Origin: DSAR01 sp034437315
GTDB lineage: Bacteria; Chloroflexota; Anaerolineae; B4-G1
Direction: 5' to 3'
NCBI GenBank assembly: GCA_034437315.1
Contig: DAOTUC010000252.1
Location: forward strand, 1-19,042
DNA: 19,042 bases
Part shown: piece after piece, positions 7,927-15,144 of the stretch
Layout: each line of letters starts with the position of its first letter
Position numbering within the stretch: position 1 is the first letter of the stretch
The notes under the pieces: model-generated
The model's input: only the letters and a program-made list of their open reading frames with translations
The model's database searches: none
Told to the model about the DNA's origin: nothing
Program-made: the position numbers and the translations under genes

Positions 7927-7955
7927 AGTATAAGAGATAACGGGTTGGTTGTCAA
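7927..7955 (-). promoter_or_regulatory. Near-consensus sigma-70 promoter of the Ntn hydrolase-antitoxin-doc operon
   Basis: On the minus strand TTGACA (7955-7950) is separated by exactly 17 bases from TATACT (7932-7927). Transcription would start near 7920, about 28 bases before the GTG at 7892, leaving room for the GAGGAG ribosome site. It is one of the strongest promoter matches in the window. Confidence 0.75.
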
Positions 7956-8058
7956 ACTTATCTTTGGTTAAGGGATTGATTGCTTGGATCATATCGTATC
8001 TTCTCCTGATCTGGGGAAGCTCCCAGGAACATTTTCTCATCTATTTTATCACGAACGG

Positions 8059-8086
8059 GCGAATGAGCGAATAGCGAATCAGCGAT
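8059..8086 (+). repeat. GCGAAT short repeat cluster
   Basis: GCGAAT occurs at 8059, 8067 and 8074, with a partial AGCGAT at 8081, at 7-8 base spacing. It lies at the compositional boundary between the AT-rich module and the GC-rich radical-SAM locus. It could be a protein-binding array or chance low complexity. Confidence 0.35.
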
Positions 8087-8130
8087 GGGAGCGCCGGCCT
8101 TTTAAGCACCCGGATCGACGAATGGGCCGC

Positions 8131-8159
8131 TTGATTTGGCGCTGAATTCGTGGTAAACT
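8131..8159 (+). promoter_or_regulatory. Sigma-70-type promoter of the radical-SAM-like gene
   Basis: TTGATT (8131-8136), a 17-base spacer and TAAACT (8154-8159). The predicted start near 8166 leaves a leader of about 50 bases before ATG 8216. Confidence 0.55.
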
Positions 8160-8215
8160 GAAGCCTCAGAGGTCGAGGTGTAACGAGTTTTCATACAAAG
8201 CGAGGAGGGAAGGTG

Positions 8216-9451
8216 ATGTCTTTACTGGATAGGGTCAAAGCGTGGTTTAGGCCTGCTAAACCGCTGAAACCGGAGGTGCTGCATTACCGGACGCCGCCCG
8301 AGGCGGACGAGCAGTATCGTTTACATTTGCGCATCGAGGAAGATGGACGGGGTCTGTTGGTCATCAACGCGGCGACGATTTTACACTTGAACCGCACCGC
8401 TACGGAGTACGCCCGCTTGCTCATCCAGGGCCTTTCCGAGGATGAGGCAGTCAACCAGATCGTGAGTCGATACCGGGTTAAGTCTGCCACGGCCCGGACC
8501 GACCTTCGAGAGTTGCGGGATCACATCCTGATGCTTTCGACCATGGAGGATCTGGATCCGGTCACTTATCTGGGGATTGATCGGGTAGCGCCCTTCTCGG
8601 CCGATACCTCTGCGCCTTATCGCGTCGATTTGGCCTTGACCTACCGCATGGATAAGACCGGCGGGCTGGATCCCGAGGCCGACCATCGTGTGGATCAGGA
8701 ATTGTCTACGAGCGAGTGGAAACGCGCGATCCGCTCGTTGTGGGATGTGGGAACCCCCCATATCTGCTTCACCGGCGGCGAGCCGACGCTGCGCGACGAC
8801 CTGGTGGACCTGGTGATCTACGGGGAGGAATTGGGAATGGTCACCGGCCTGCTGACCGACGGACGACGTTTACGCGACCAGACTTATCTGAACGAGCTCC
8901 TCCTCGCGGGCCTGGACCACCTGCAAATCACGTTGGTCTCCCATCGGGCGGACATTCACGACGCCGCCCTGGGGCGACCGGGCAGCTGGAACGAGACGAT
9001 GACCGGCTTGCAGAACGCGCTGGCGGGGGATATTTACGTCGTCGTTCACATCGTCGTCCGGCCGGAGAACGCGGATTCAATTGTGGAGACAGTCGCCCAC
9101 GTGGCCGATTTGGGCGCGCCGGCCGTCGCACTCAGCAGCCCGTTGGAATTGGATGAGGCCCACACCGAGGAACTGAAACGCGCGTTGAATGAGGCCCAGG
9201 AAGCGGTCTACACACACAATATGACCCTGATCTGGGACCTGGCGGCGCCCTACTCACATCTAAATCCGGTGGAAATCGAAACGGGGTTGTCCGCCCAACA
9301 GGTCGTTCGGCAGCATCTCTACGTCGAGCCGGACGGCGACGCGCTGCCCGCCCAGGGTTACAACGTCGTGCTGGGGAATCTATTGCGCGATTCGTGGGAA
9401 TCGATCTGGCGTCATCCGGAGCGGGAGAAGCTGGCGGCGCTAGAGGCGTGA
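8216..9451 (+). CDS. Radical-SAM-like pseudoenzyme with PqqD-like N-terminal domain, no iron-sulfur cysteines
   Basis: A 411-residue paralog of the radical SAM enzyme at 13663. Residues 45-108 form a PqqD-like domain (NAATILHLNRTATEYARLL). The radical SAM barrel is recognisable by ICFTGGEPTLRDDLVDLV (183-200) and VTGLLTDGRRL. However, the cluster motif is gone: where the paralog has LTYRCNNACPHCY, this one has LTYRMDKTGGLDP. The only cysteine I find in the whole protein is Cys184. The SPASM region keeps VEPDGDALPAQG and LGNLLRDSWESIW but has no cysteines and stops early. It cannot bind a radical SAM cluster, so a binding or scaffold role is inferred. ATG 8216 follows AGGAGGGA; GTG 8213 is adjacent. 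Confidence 0.85.
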   Translation: MSLLDRVKAWFRPAKPLKPEVLHYRTPPEADEQYRLHLRIEEDGRGLLVINAATILHLNRTATEYARLLIQGLSEDEAVNQIVSRYRVKSATARTDLRELRDHILMLSTMEDLDPVTYLGIDRVAPFSADTSAPYRVDLALTYRMDKTGGLDPEADHRVDQELSTSEWKRAIRSLWDVGTPHICFTGGEPTLRDDLVDLVIYGEELGMVTGLLTDGRRLRDQTYLNELLLAGLDHLQITLVSHRADIHDAALGRPGSWNETMTGLQNALAGDIYVVVHIVVRPENADSIVETVAHVADLGAPAVALSSPLELDEAHTEELKRALNEAQEAVYTHNMTLIWDLAAPYSHLNPVEIETGLSAQQVVRQHLYVEPDGDALPAQGYNVVLGNLLRDSWESIWRHPEREKLAALEA

Positions 9452-10236
9452 TGGCGCTTGACCTGGCCCCGTCGGAATGGGATGCCTGGTTTACAGTGCA
9501 GGCCGGTTGGACCCAATCAACGCGGGCCTGGATTTACCGGCAAGTGGGGTTGGCACGGGCCGACGCCGTCCTGGACGTGGGATGCGGGACCGGCGCGCTC
9601 ACCGGATCATTGACCCGATGGGGACCGGCCCGCGTGATCGGGGTGGACATCGACGCCCAGACGTTGGCTTTCGCCCGAGAACGACGGGACGGCGCGGCTT
9701 ACGTCCAGGGCGACGCCCATTGCTTGCCCTTTCCGGACCATTCGTTCGACGTGGTGTGTTGCCATTTCCTGCTCCTCTGGTTGGCCAACCCGGCGCGAGG
9801 CGTGCGAGAGATGGCGCGGGTGTTAAGAACGGGCGGCTACGTCGCGGCTTGCGCCGAACCGGATTACGGCGGCCGAATCGATTACCCGCCGGCGCTGGTC
9901 TCCCTGGGGCGCTGGCAAACCGAGGCGTTGCGCCGCCAGGGCGCAGAACCGGAGACGGGGCGGCGGCTGGGGGAGCTTTTCGTCGCCGCCGGTTTGCAGA
10001 CGACGGCGGGCGTGATGGCCGGCCGTTGGGATTGCACCGGGGATCGCGCCGTCCCGCCGGGGAAAGGTTTCGACGCCGAGTGGGCGATGCGCCAACAAGA
10101 CCTGGACGGGCTGGTTCCGCCGGAAAAATTGCGCCGCTGGCGCGAGATCGACCGCCAGGCGCTCATCGAAGGGAACCGCGTGCTGTTCGTGCCCACCTTC
10201 TACGCGCTGGGACAGAAAGTGAAGCGTGAGACGTGA
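9451..10236 (+). CDS. Class I SAM-dependent methyltransferase
   Basis: A 261-residue Rossmann methyltransferase. Motif I VLDVGCGTGAL is at 40-50, the strand-2 acidic end is in VIGVDID (Asp66), and the motif II/III area reads YVQGDAHCLPFPDHSFDVV (84-102), with the post-motif ARVLRTGGYVA. ATG 9451 overlaps the stop of the radical-SAM-like gene (TGATG), so the two are translated together. A further upstream start at 9394 would overlap the previous gene for no reason. The methyl acceptor is unknown; the coupling suggests it acts on the same target or pathway as its neighbour. It is intact, unlike the methyltransferase remnant near 5000. Confidence 0.88.
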   Translation: MALDLAPSEWDAWFTVQAGWTQSTRAWIYRQVGLARADAVLDVGCGTGALTGSLTRWGPARVIGVDIDAQTLAFARERRDGAAYVQGDAHCLPFPDHSFDVVCCHFLLLWLANPARGVREMARVLRTGGYVAACAEPDYGGRIDYPPALVSLGRWQTEALRRQGAEPETGRRLGELFVAAGLQTTAGVMAGRWDCTGDRAVPPGKGFDAEWAMRQQDLDGLVPPEKLRRWREIDRQALIEGNRVLFVPTFYALGQKVKRET

Positions 10237-10283
10237 TCAACTGTTCAGCCTGCCCGTTGAGCGACTTTATCCTGTTCTATTCG

Positions 10284-10289
10284 TATAAT
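10284..10289 (+). promoter_or_regulatory. Possible -10 element before the amidohydrolase
   Basis: TATAAT is a perfect -10, with CGACTT at 10262-10267 as a poor -35 (16-base spacer). The predicted start near 10296 would cut into the GAGGAGG ribosome site at 10295, so it may not be functional for this gene; read-through from upstream is the alternative. Confidence 0.3.
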
Positions 10290-10309
10290 TCTTTGAGGAG
10301 GTTTGCAAC

Positions 10310-11533
10310 GTGATTGCGATCATCAATGGAGACGTGATGACGAAAGAGGGCGCGTTTGAACGATGGAACGTGCTCGTCGACGAGGAGAGCGGGCGCATCG
10401 CGGCGGTCGGCGCAGACGTGGAAGCGCCCGACGACGCCCAGGTGTACGACGCGGCGGGCAAAGTGGTGACGCCCGGATTGATTGACGCCCATTGCCACGT
10501 CGGCGTTTTCCCCGATGGGATCGGCTGGCAGGAAGCGGATGGCAATGAGATGACGGATCCCATCACGCCCCACCTGCGGGCGCTGGATGCGGTCAATCCG
10601 GACGATCAGGCGTTCGGCGAGTTGCTGGCGGCCGGCGTGACGACCGTGCTCACCGGGCCGGGCAGCGCCAACCTGGTGGGCGGGCAGTGGATCTGCCTGA
10701 AGACCCGCCCCCGGCCCAGCGTAGAGCAGATGATCCTGGTCGAACCGGCCGGGATGAAACTGGCCCTGGGTGAAAATCCCAAGCGGGTCTACGGCGAGCA
10801 GAAGAAGACACCCTCTACCCGGATGGGGAACGCGGGCGTCCTGCGGGCCGCGCTGGTGGACGCCCAGAATTACCTGGAGAAATGGCGGCGCTACGAGGAG
10901 GATCTGGCCGATTATCAGGCCAGGGTAGAGGCGGGGAATGGAGACGAAGAAGCCAAAGCCCCCCAGCGGCCGGAACGGGATCTCAAGTTGGAGGCGCTGG
11001 GCCGGATGTTGCGGCGCGAGTTGAAGGCCCGCATCCACGCCCACCGGGCCGACGATATGCTAACCGCCATCCGCATCGCCGAGGAGTTCGACCTCGACCT
11101 GACCCTGGAACACGCCACCGAGGGTTACAAAATCGCCGACATTCTGGCTGAAAAAGGCATCCCGGTCACAGTCGGGCCCATTTTCTTCTCGCGCGTCAAA
11201 TATGAGCTCAAGGATATGACGCCCAAGAATCCGGGGCTATTGGCCAAGGCGGGGGTCAAGGTAGCGATCCAGACGGATGAATCGTCGGCGGTCAAGTACC
11301 TGACGATCAACGCCGCGTTGGCCGTGCGCGAGGGCATGCCGGAAGACGAGGCGCTGAAGGCCATCACCATCAACGCCGCCGAAATCATCGGCGTCGACGA
11401 GCGAGTCGGCAGCCTGGAGGTCGGCAAGGACGCCGACGTCGTCATTTTTAGCGCGCACCCCCTGGATTATCACAGCGTCCCGGAGATGGTCATGGTGGAC
11501 GGTCAGATAGCTTATCAGCGGGAAGAGGATTAA
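10310..11533 (+). CDS. Amidohydrolase (imidazolonepropionase-like metal-dependent hydrolase)
   Basis: A 407-residue amidohydrolase-superfamily enzyme of near-normal length. An N-terminal small beta domain is followed by the metal site DAHCHVG (His61, His63), HAHRADDM (His243, His245), LEHATEG (His268) and QTDES (Asp323). The C-terminal region DERVGSLEVGKDADVVIFSAHPLD is the usual composite-domain closing. An inserted charged helical hairpin (about 186-240) separates strand 1 from the HAH motif. GTG 10310 has GAGGAGG eight bases upstream. Substrates of this subgroup are often cyclic amides or peptidic lactam-type compounds; here it is unknown. It lies between the methyltransferase and the membrane-protein genes on the same strand. 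Confidence 0.87.
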   Translation: MIAIINGDVMTKEGAFERWNVLVDEESGRIAAVGADVEAPDDAQVYDAAGKVVTPGLIDAHCHVGVFPDGIGWQEADGNEMTDPITPHLRALDAVNPDDQAFGELLAAGVTTVLTGPGSANLVGGQWICLKTRPRPSVEQMILVEPAGMKLALGENPKRVYGEQKKTPSTRMGNAGVLRAALVDAQNYLEKWRRYEEDLADYQARVEAGNGDEEAKAPQRPERDLKLEALGRMLRRELKARIHAHRADDMLTAIRIAEEFDLDLTLEHATEGYKIADILAEKGIPVTVGPIFFSRVKYELKDMTPKNPGLLAKAGVKVAIQTDESSAVKYLTINAALAVREGMPEDEALKAITINAAEIIGVDERVGSLEVGKDADVVIFSAHPLDYHSVPEMVMVDGQIAYQREED

Positions 11534-11553
11534 CTACAAGGAAGGAGTCATTT

Positions 11554-11922
11554 ATGTCTGCTGGCAAAATCATCGGCTACGTCGTCGCCGCCATACTGGT
11601 GCTTTTTGGCGTGCTCTTCATCTTGGCGACTTTCAGTGAAGGGAGCAAGGTGGAATGGTTCTTCATCGGTCTCGTCCTGGTGGGCATTGGATTGGGCATC
11701 ATTGCGCTGGTCAAATTCCGCGAGCCTAAACCGACCGCGCCGCCCCAGGAAATCATCCAGAAGATCGACCTCAGCGGCGACGTGGCGCTGGAGACAATGA
11801 CCTGCCGCAAATGCGGGGGCCAGTTGGAGAAAGATAGTATTTCCCTTCAAGAGGGAGCGATTTTCATATCCTGTCCATATTGCGGAGCCTCGTATCAGCT
11901 CGTAGAGGAACCGAAGTGGTGA
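11554..11922 (+). CDS. Small membrane protein with C-terminal zinc ribbon
   Basis: A 122-residue protein. Two membrane helices lie at about 4-27 and 34-54, then a Pro-rich linker, then a zinc-ribbon pattern: CRKCGG and, about 27 residues later, CPYCGA. Both ends of the ribbon are probably cytoplasmic (inference). Start ATG 11554 follows AAGGAAGGAG. It is 20 bases after the amidohydrolase and 28 bases before the Cys-tail membrane protein, so all are likely cotranscribed. The function is unknown; zinc or redox handling, or recruitment of a partner to the membrane, are possible. Confidence 0.78.
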   Translation: MSAGKIIGYVVAAILVLFGVLFILATFSEGSKVEWFFIGLVLVGIGLGIIALVKFREPKPTAPPQEIIQKIDLSGDVALETMTCRKCGGQLEKDSISLQEGAIFISCPYCGASYQLVEEPKW

Positions 11923-11950
11923 GAGATGGCCTAGGAAGGAGGCGTTTGGT

Positions 11951-13663
11951 ATGCGGATAACAAAAATCCAGTGGACGACGTGTATGAAGTCATTGCTTCG
12001 GGTGCTTCTGTTGTATGGGTTGCTGTTTTTGCCTTTTAGCGCCTATGCCCAGGATTATTCCTTTTCCCTCGATAAAGAAGTCGTGGACGTCTGGGTTAAC
12101 CAGGACGGATCTATGGATCTCGATTACTGGTTCACCTTTACCTGCGACCCTGGCGCGCACCCTATCGACGTGGTGGACGTGGGATTGCCCAACACACATT
12201 ATCAACTTTCCGACGTCAGCGCCTACGTGGACGGGATCCCCGCCATCGAAATTGAGAAATCGGATTACGTCGATGGCGTAGCGGTATGGCTAGGCAGTCA
12301 GTCGATCGCTCCCGGTAATCAAGGTACCGTGCACGTGGTGATAAAGAACATCGGGCGCATGCTCTACGAGGATAGCCAGGACGCTAATTACGCCAGCGTC
12401 CAGTTCTCGCCGACCTGGTTCGATGGGCAATTCGTGCACGGGACGACCGATCTGACCGTGCGCTTCCATCTGCCGCCGGGCATTCAGCCAGAGGAGCCGC
12501 GCTGGCACGGGAGCCCTTTGCGCTGGCCCCAGAAACAACCGGACGCCATGATGGACGACGAGGGCCGGGTGCTCTATATCTGGCGCCATGGGAGCGCCGC
12601 GCCCGACCAGCAATATCTCTTCGGCGCATCTTTCCCCCAGCAGTACGTCGCCGAGGGGGCGGTGCAGTCCCCGCCCTCCGGTTTCGAGGTCTTCCTGGGG
12701 GCTGTGTGGGGCTTTATGCAGGGCTGCTGCTGCAATCCGCTCATCATCATCATACTGGTCGCCGCCGGCATCATCGGGTTCAGCGCGTGGGGAGAGCGAC
12801 AGCGCAAGATGCAATACCTGCCCCCATCAATGAAGATTGAGGGAGTCGGCGTTAAGCGGGGGTTATCGGCCGTCGAGGCGTCTATCCTCCTGGAGACGCC
12901 TTTGAACAAGGTGTTGACGATGATCCTCTTCGGCCTGCTCAAGAAAGAGGCTATCACGGTGTTGCGCGACGACCCGCTAAAAGTCCAGGCCAACGAACCG
13001 CTGCCGGAAGGCTTGCATCCCTACGAGGAGAAATTCCTGGAAGCGGTGAAGAAAGACGGGGCCTTGAGCGAGCCCCAGTTGCGCAAGATGATGGTCGATC
13101 TGGTCAAAACGGTGAACAAGAAAATGAAAGGGTTCAGCCGGCGAGAGACAGTCGCATACTATCGCGACATTATGAACCGGGCCTGGAAACAGGTCGAGGA
13201 GGCCGACGCGCCAGAGGTGCGCAGCCAGCACTTCAACGAGGATCTGGAATGGACGATGTTGGACGATAAATTCGAGGATCGCACGCGGCGCGTCTTCCAC
13301 AGCGGGCCGGTCTACGCGCCGGTGTGGTGGGGCTATTATCGCCCCTGGGCCGCCGCGACGTCTACCCCTTCTTCTGGCGTCAAGCGAGGCGGTCGTTCGA
13401 CTCCTTCTGGCGCGGGCAAGCCCATCTCACTGCCGACGCTGCCCGGGGCAGCTTTCGCGGCTAACGTCGTCCGGGGCGTCGAGCGGACCGCTGGTAATAT
13501 CGTCAGCAACGTAACCGGCTTTACCAGTGGGGTGACCAAGGTGACCAATCCCTTGCCCAAGTCGTCCTCTTCCGGCGGCAGGTCATCCGGCGGCGGCAGT
13601 AGTTGCGCCTGCGCGTGCGCCTGCGCCGGGTGCGCGTGCGCCTGCGCCGGCGGGGGGCGCTAG
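11951..13663 (+). CDS. DUF2207-like membrane protein with C-terminal Cys-Ala repeat tail
   Basis: A 570-residue protein. A signal sequence (about 13-33, ending AYAQ) leads to an extracytoplasmic beta-rich domain (35-240), then a membrane helix (263-280) directly after Cys259-261, then a cytoplasmic domain with a winged-helix-like stretch (305-345). A Ser/Gly linker ends in CACACACAGCACACAGGGR (552-570), with seven cysteines. The architecture fits the DUF2207 family; the Cys-rich low-complexity C-terminus is known in some relatives. The tail is encoded by a TGCGCN hexamer repeat. ATG 11951 follows AAGGAGG; ATG 11984 is possible. The stop overlaps the GTG of the radical SAM gene by one base, so this tail is a strong candidate for the enzyme's substrate (inference). 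Confidence 0.85.
   Translation: MRITKIQWTTCMKSLLRVLLLYGLLFLPFSAYAQDYSFSLDKEVVDVWVNQDGSMDLDYWFTFTCDPGAHPIDVVDVGLPNTHYQLSDVSAYVDGIPAIEIEKSDYVDGVAVWLGSQSIAPGNQGTVHVVIKNIGRMLYEDSQDANYASVQFSPTWFDGQFVHGTTDLTVRFHLPPGIQPEEPRWHGSPLRWPQKQPDAMMDDEGRVLYIWRHGSAAPDQQYLFGASFPQQYVAEGAVQSPPSGFEVFLGAVWGFMQGCCCNPLIIIILVAAGIIGFSAWGERQRKMQYLPPSMKIEGVGVKRGLSAVEASILLETPLNKVLTMILFGLLKKEAITVLRDDPLKVQANEPLPEGLHPYEEKFLEAVKKDGALSEPQLRKMMVDLVKTVNKKMKGFSRRETVAYYRDIMNRAWKQVEEADAPEVRSQHFNEDLEWTMLDDKFEDRTRRVFHSGPVYAPVWWGYYRPWAAATSTPSSGVKRGGRSTPSGAGKPISLPTLPGAAFAANVVRGVERTAGNIVSNVTGFTSGVTKVTNPLPKSSSSGGRSSGGGSSCACACACAGCACACAGGGR
13606..13651 (+). repeat. Hexamer repeat TGCGCN encoding the Cys-Ala tail
   Basis: The sequence consists of four TGCGCN units, a GGG codon, then three more units, each coding Cys-Ala. 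The varying third base shows silent drift, which suggests selection on the peptide rather than fresh expansion. In another frame it encodes Arg/Leu repeats, which create a false upstream start for the next gene. Confidence 0.85.
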
Positions 13664-15084
13664 TGTCTCTGCTGGCGCGCTTGCGGCATATCTTTGGGGG
13701 CGGAGAGGGCCTTGATAGGCCCTCTCCAGGCTTGTACGCTTACGAACGACGCGACGACGCGGGGGAACGATTGCGCCTTCACCTGCGCCTGGTCGCCGGG
13801 GGCGCCAGCCACCTGTTGCTCAACGCCTCGCGGGTGCTCCACCTGAACGAGACAGCCGCCGAATACGCCTGGTTCGTCCTGGAGGAGAAACCGGAGGAAG
13901 AGGCGATCCGCGCGATACGCCGGCGTTACCAGGTCGACGCGGATTCGGCCCGCGCCGATTTCCGCCGCGTGCAAGCCCAATTAAATCAACTTATCCAAAA
14001 CGAGGAGGGCGGCTGCCCCATTATCGGCCTGGACGTGGAGCGAGTAGACCCGTTTTCGGTCGCCCTCACAGCCCCCTACCGGATGGACCTGGCGCTGACC
14101 TATCGCTGCAATAACGCCTGCCCCCATTGTTACGTCGCCCGCTCGACCGATCATCCGGAGATGGATACGGCGACCTGGCGGTCGATCCTGGAGCGGGTGC
14201 GGGAAATTGGGATACCGCACGTCTGTTTCACCGGCGGCGAGGCGACACTGCGGGACGACCTGGTCGAACTGGTCGCCCACGCTGAGGGCCTGGGGCTGGT
14301 GACGGGGCTGTTGACCAACGGTCGGCGTCTCTCGGACCCGGCCCTGGTGCGGGCGCTGATCGCCGCCGGGCTGGATCACGTCCAGATCACGCTGGAATCC
14401 CACGCCGAGGACGTGCACGATGGGATGGCGGCGGCGCCAGGTGCCTGGCGGGAGACGGCGGCGGGAGTCGAGAACGCCGTGGCGCAAGGGCTATACACCA
14501 CGACCAACACCACGTTGACCCGCGAGAACGTCGCCGCCATTGAGGAGACGGTGGCCTTCATCGCTTCGCTGGGCGTTTCCTCCTTCGCCTGCAACAGCCT
14601 GATTTACGCCGGCCGGGGGGAGACGGTCGGCACCGGTTTCCGGGAGGGGGAATTGGTCCCAATTCTGGAACGGGTGCGCCAGGCGGCCGACGAGCGCGGC
14701 TTGCGCTTGATCTGGTACACGCCCACCCAGTATTGCGCCTTCTCCCCGCTCCAATTGGAGTTGGGCGTGAAAGCGTGCACCGCCGCGCTCTACAATATGT
14801 GCGTCGAACCGGACGGGGCCGTGATCCCCTGCCAGAGTTATTACGAGCCGCTGGGCCACATCCTGCGCGATCCGTGGGAGGCGATATGGGAGCACGACCT
14901 GGCCCTATGGCTGCGGGAGCGTCGTTACGCGCCGGATAAGTGCCGCCAGTGCCCGGAGTTTTCGATCTGTGGCGGCGGATGTCCACTTCACCTGCGCCAT
15001 CGCCAACAGGAGGAGAGAAACGAGACCTTCCGCGCCCGGCGCGCCGAAGCGCAGGTCAGCGGCGCGGTAGACGGCGCGTCGTGA
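13663..15084 (+). CDS. Radical SAM/SPASM peptide-modifying enzyme with PqqD-like domain
   Basis: A 473-residue enzyme. The N-terminal PqqD-like recognition domain (about 35-112, RVLHLNETAAEYAWFVL) precedes a radical SAM barrel. That barrel has the cluster motif C149-x3-C153-x2-C156 (RCNNACPHCY) and GGE at 191-193. A C-terminal SPASM region has Cys372, 380, 390, 427, 430, 436 and 440 (VEPDGAVIPCQ, CRQCPEFSICGGGCPLH). Such enzymes make radical crosslinks or other changes in peptides, with the PqqD-like domain holding the precursor. GTG 13663 overlaps the TAG of the Cys-tail gene and gives VSLLARL, matching MSLLDRV of the paralog at 8216. The longer ATG start at 13603 would translate the repeat in a wrong frame. 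Confidence 0.93.
   Translation: MSLLARLRHIFGGGEGLDRPSPGLYAYERRDDAGERLRLHLRLVAGGASHLLLNASRVLHLNETAAEYAWFVLEEKPEEEAIRAIRRRYQVDADSARADFRRVQAQLNQLIQNEEGGCPIIGLDVERVDPFSVALTAPYRMDLALTYRCNNACPHCYVARSTDHPEMDTATWRSILERVREIGIPHVCFTGGEATLRDDLVELVAHAEGLGLVTGLLTNGRRLSDPALVRALIAAGLDHVQITLESHAEDVHDGMAAAPGAWRETAAGVENAVAQGLYTTTNTTLTRENVAAIEETVAFIASLGVSSFACNSLIYAGRGETVGTGFREGELVPILERVRQAADERGLRLIWYTPTQYCAFSPLQLELGVKACTAALYNMCVEPDGAVIPCQSYYEPLGHILRDPWEAIWEHDLALWLRERRYAPDKCRQCPEFSICGGGCPLHLRHRQQEERNETFRARRAEAQVSGAVDGAS
13702..13727 (+). promoter_or_regulatory. Perfect hairpin inside the start of the radical SAM gene
   Basis: GGAGAGGGCC and GGCCCTCTCC form a perfect 10-bp stem with a 6-base loop (TTGATA), 38 bases after the stop of the Cys-tail gene and within codons 14-22 of the enzyme. 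No T-run follows. It may protect or partly attenuate the transcript, so that more tail protein than enzyme is made. Confidence 0.55.
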
Positions 15085-15089
15085 CGCGG

Positions 15090-15121
15090 TGCAAAATCCG
15101 CTTTCACGGATTGACTTTGCA
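15090..15121. terminator. Likely bidirectional hairpin between convergent genes
   Basis: An outer stem TGCAAA/TTTGCA and an inner stem AATCCG/CGGATT around loop CTTTCA lie between the stop of the radical SAM gene (15084) and the stop of RNase HI (15145). There is no long T-run, so it is a terminator candidate by position and shape only. Confidence 0.45.
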
Positions 15122-15144
15122 GCGACGCGCCGTTGCACGTGGTT

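Larger units (their letters stand above)
7893..8215. other. Intergenic region between divergent operons
   Basis: This 323-base gap separates the minus-strand Ntn hydrolase operon from the plus-strand radical-SAM-like gene. It contains one sigma-70-type promoter for each direction (7927-7955 minus, 8131-8159 plus) and a short GCGAAT repeat cluster. The base composition changes from AT-rich on the left to GC-rich at about 8050-8090, which is probably the right edge of the acquired segment. No ORF with a credible start was seen, and no clear integration site. Confidence 0.6.

Noticed and set aside
8038..8050. ATCTATTTTATC shared with 17488-17499
   Set aside because: At 17491 it belongs to a promoter, but at 8041 no matching -35 is found, so the short AT-rich match is probably chance.
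8059..8086. Integration site at the edge of the AT-rich module
   Set aside because: No matching repeat was found at the other edge near 6270, and there is no tRNA or integrase nearby.
9394..9450. Extended start for the methyltransferase
   Set aside because: The extension only reads the previous gene out of frame; ATG 9451 forms a TGATG overlap.
13606..13651. CRISPR-like or structural DNA repeat
   Set aside because: Units are only six bases long with no spacers, and all are explained by Cys-Ala coding.
13603..13662. Upstream ATG start for the radical SAM enzyme
   Set aside because: It would translate the Cys-Ala hexamer repeat in another frame as Arg/Leu repeats; GTG 13663 matches the N-terminus of the paralog.
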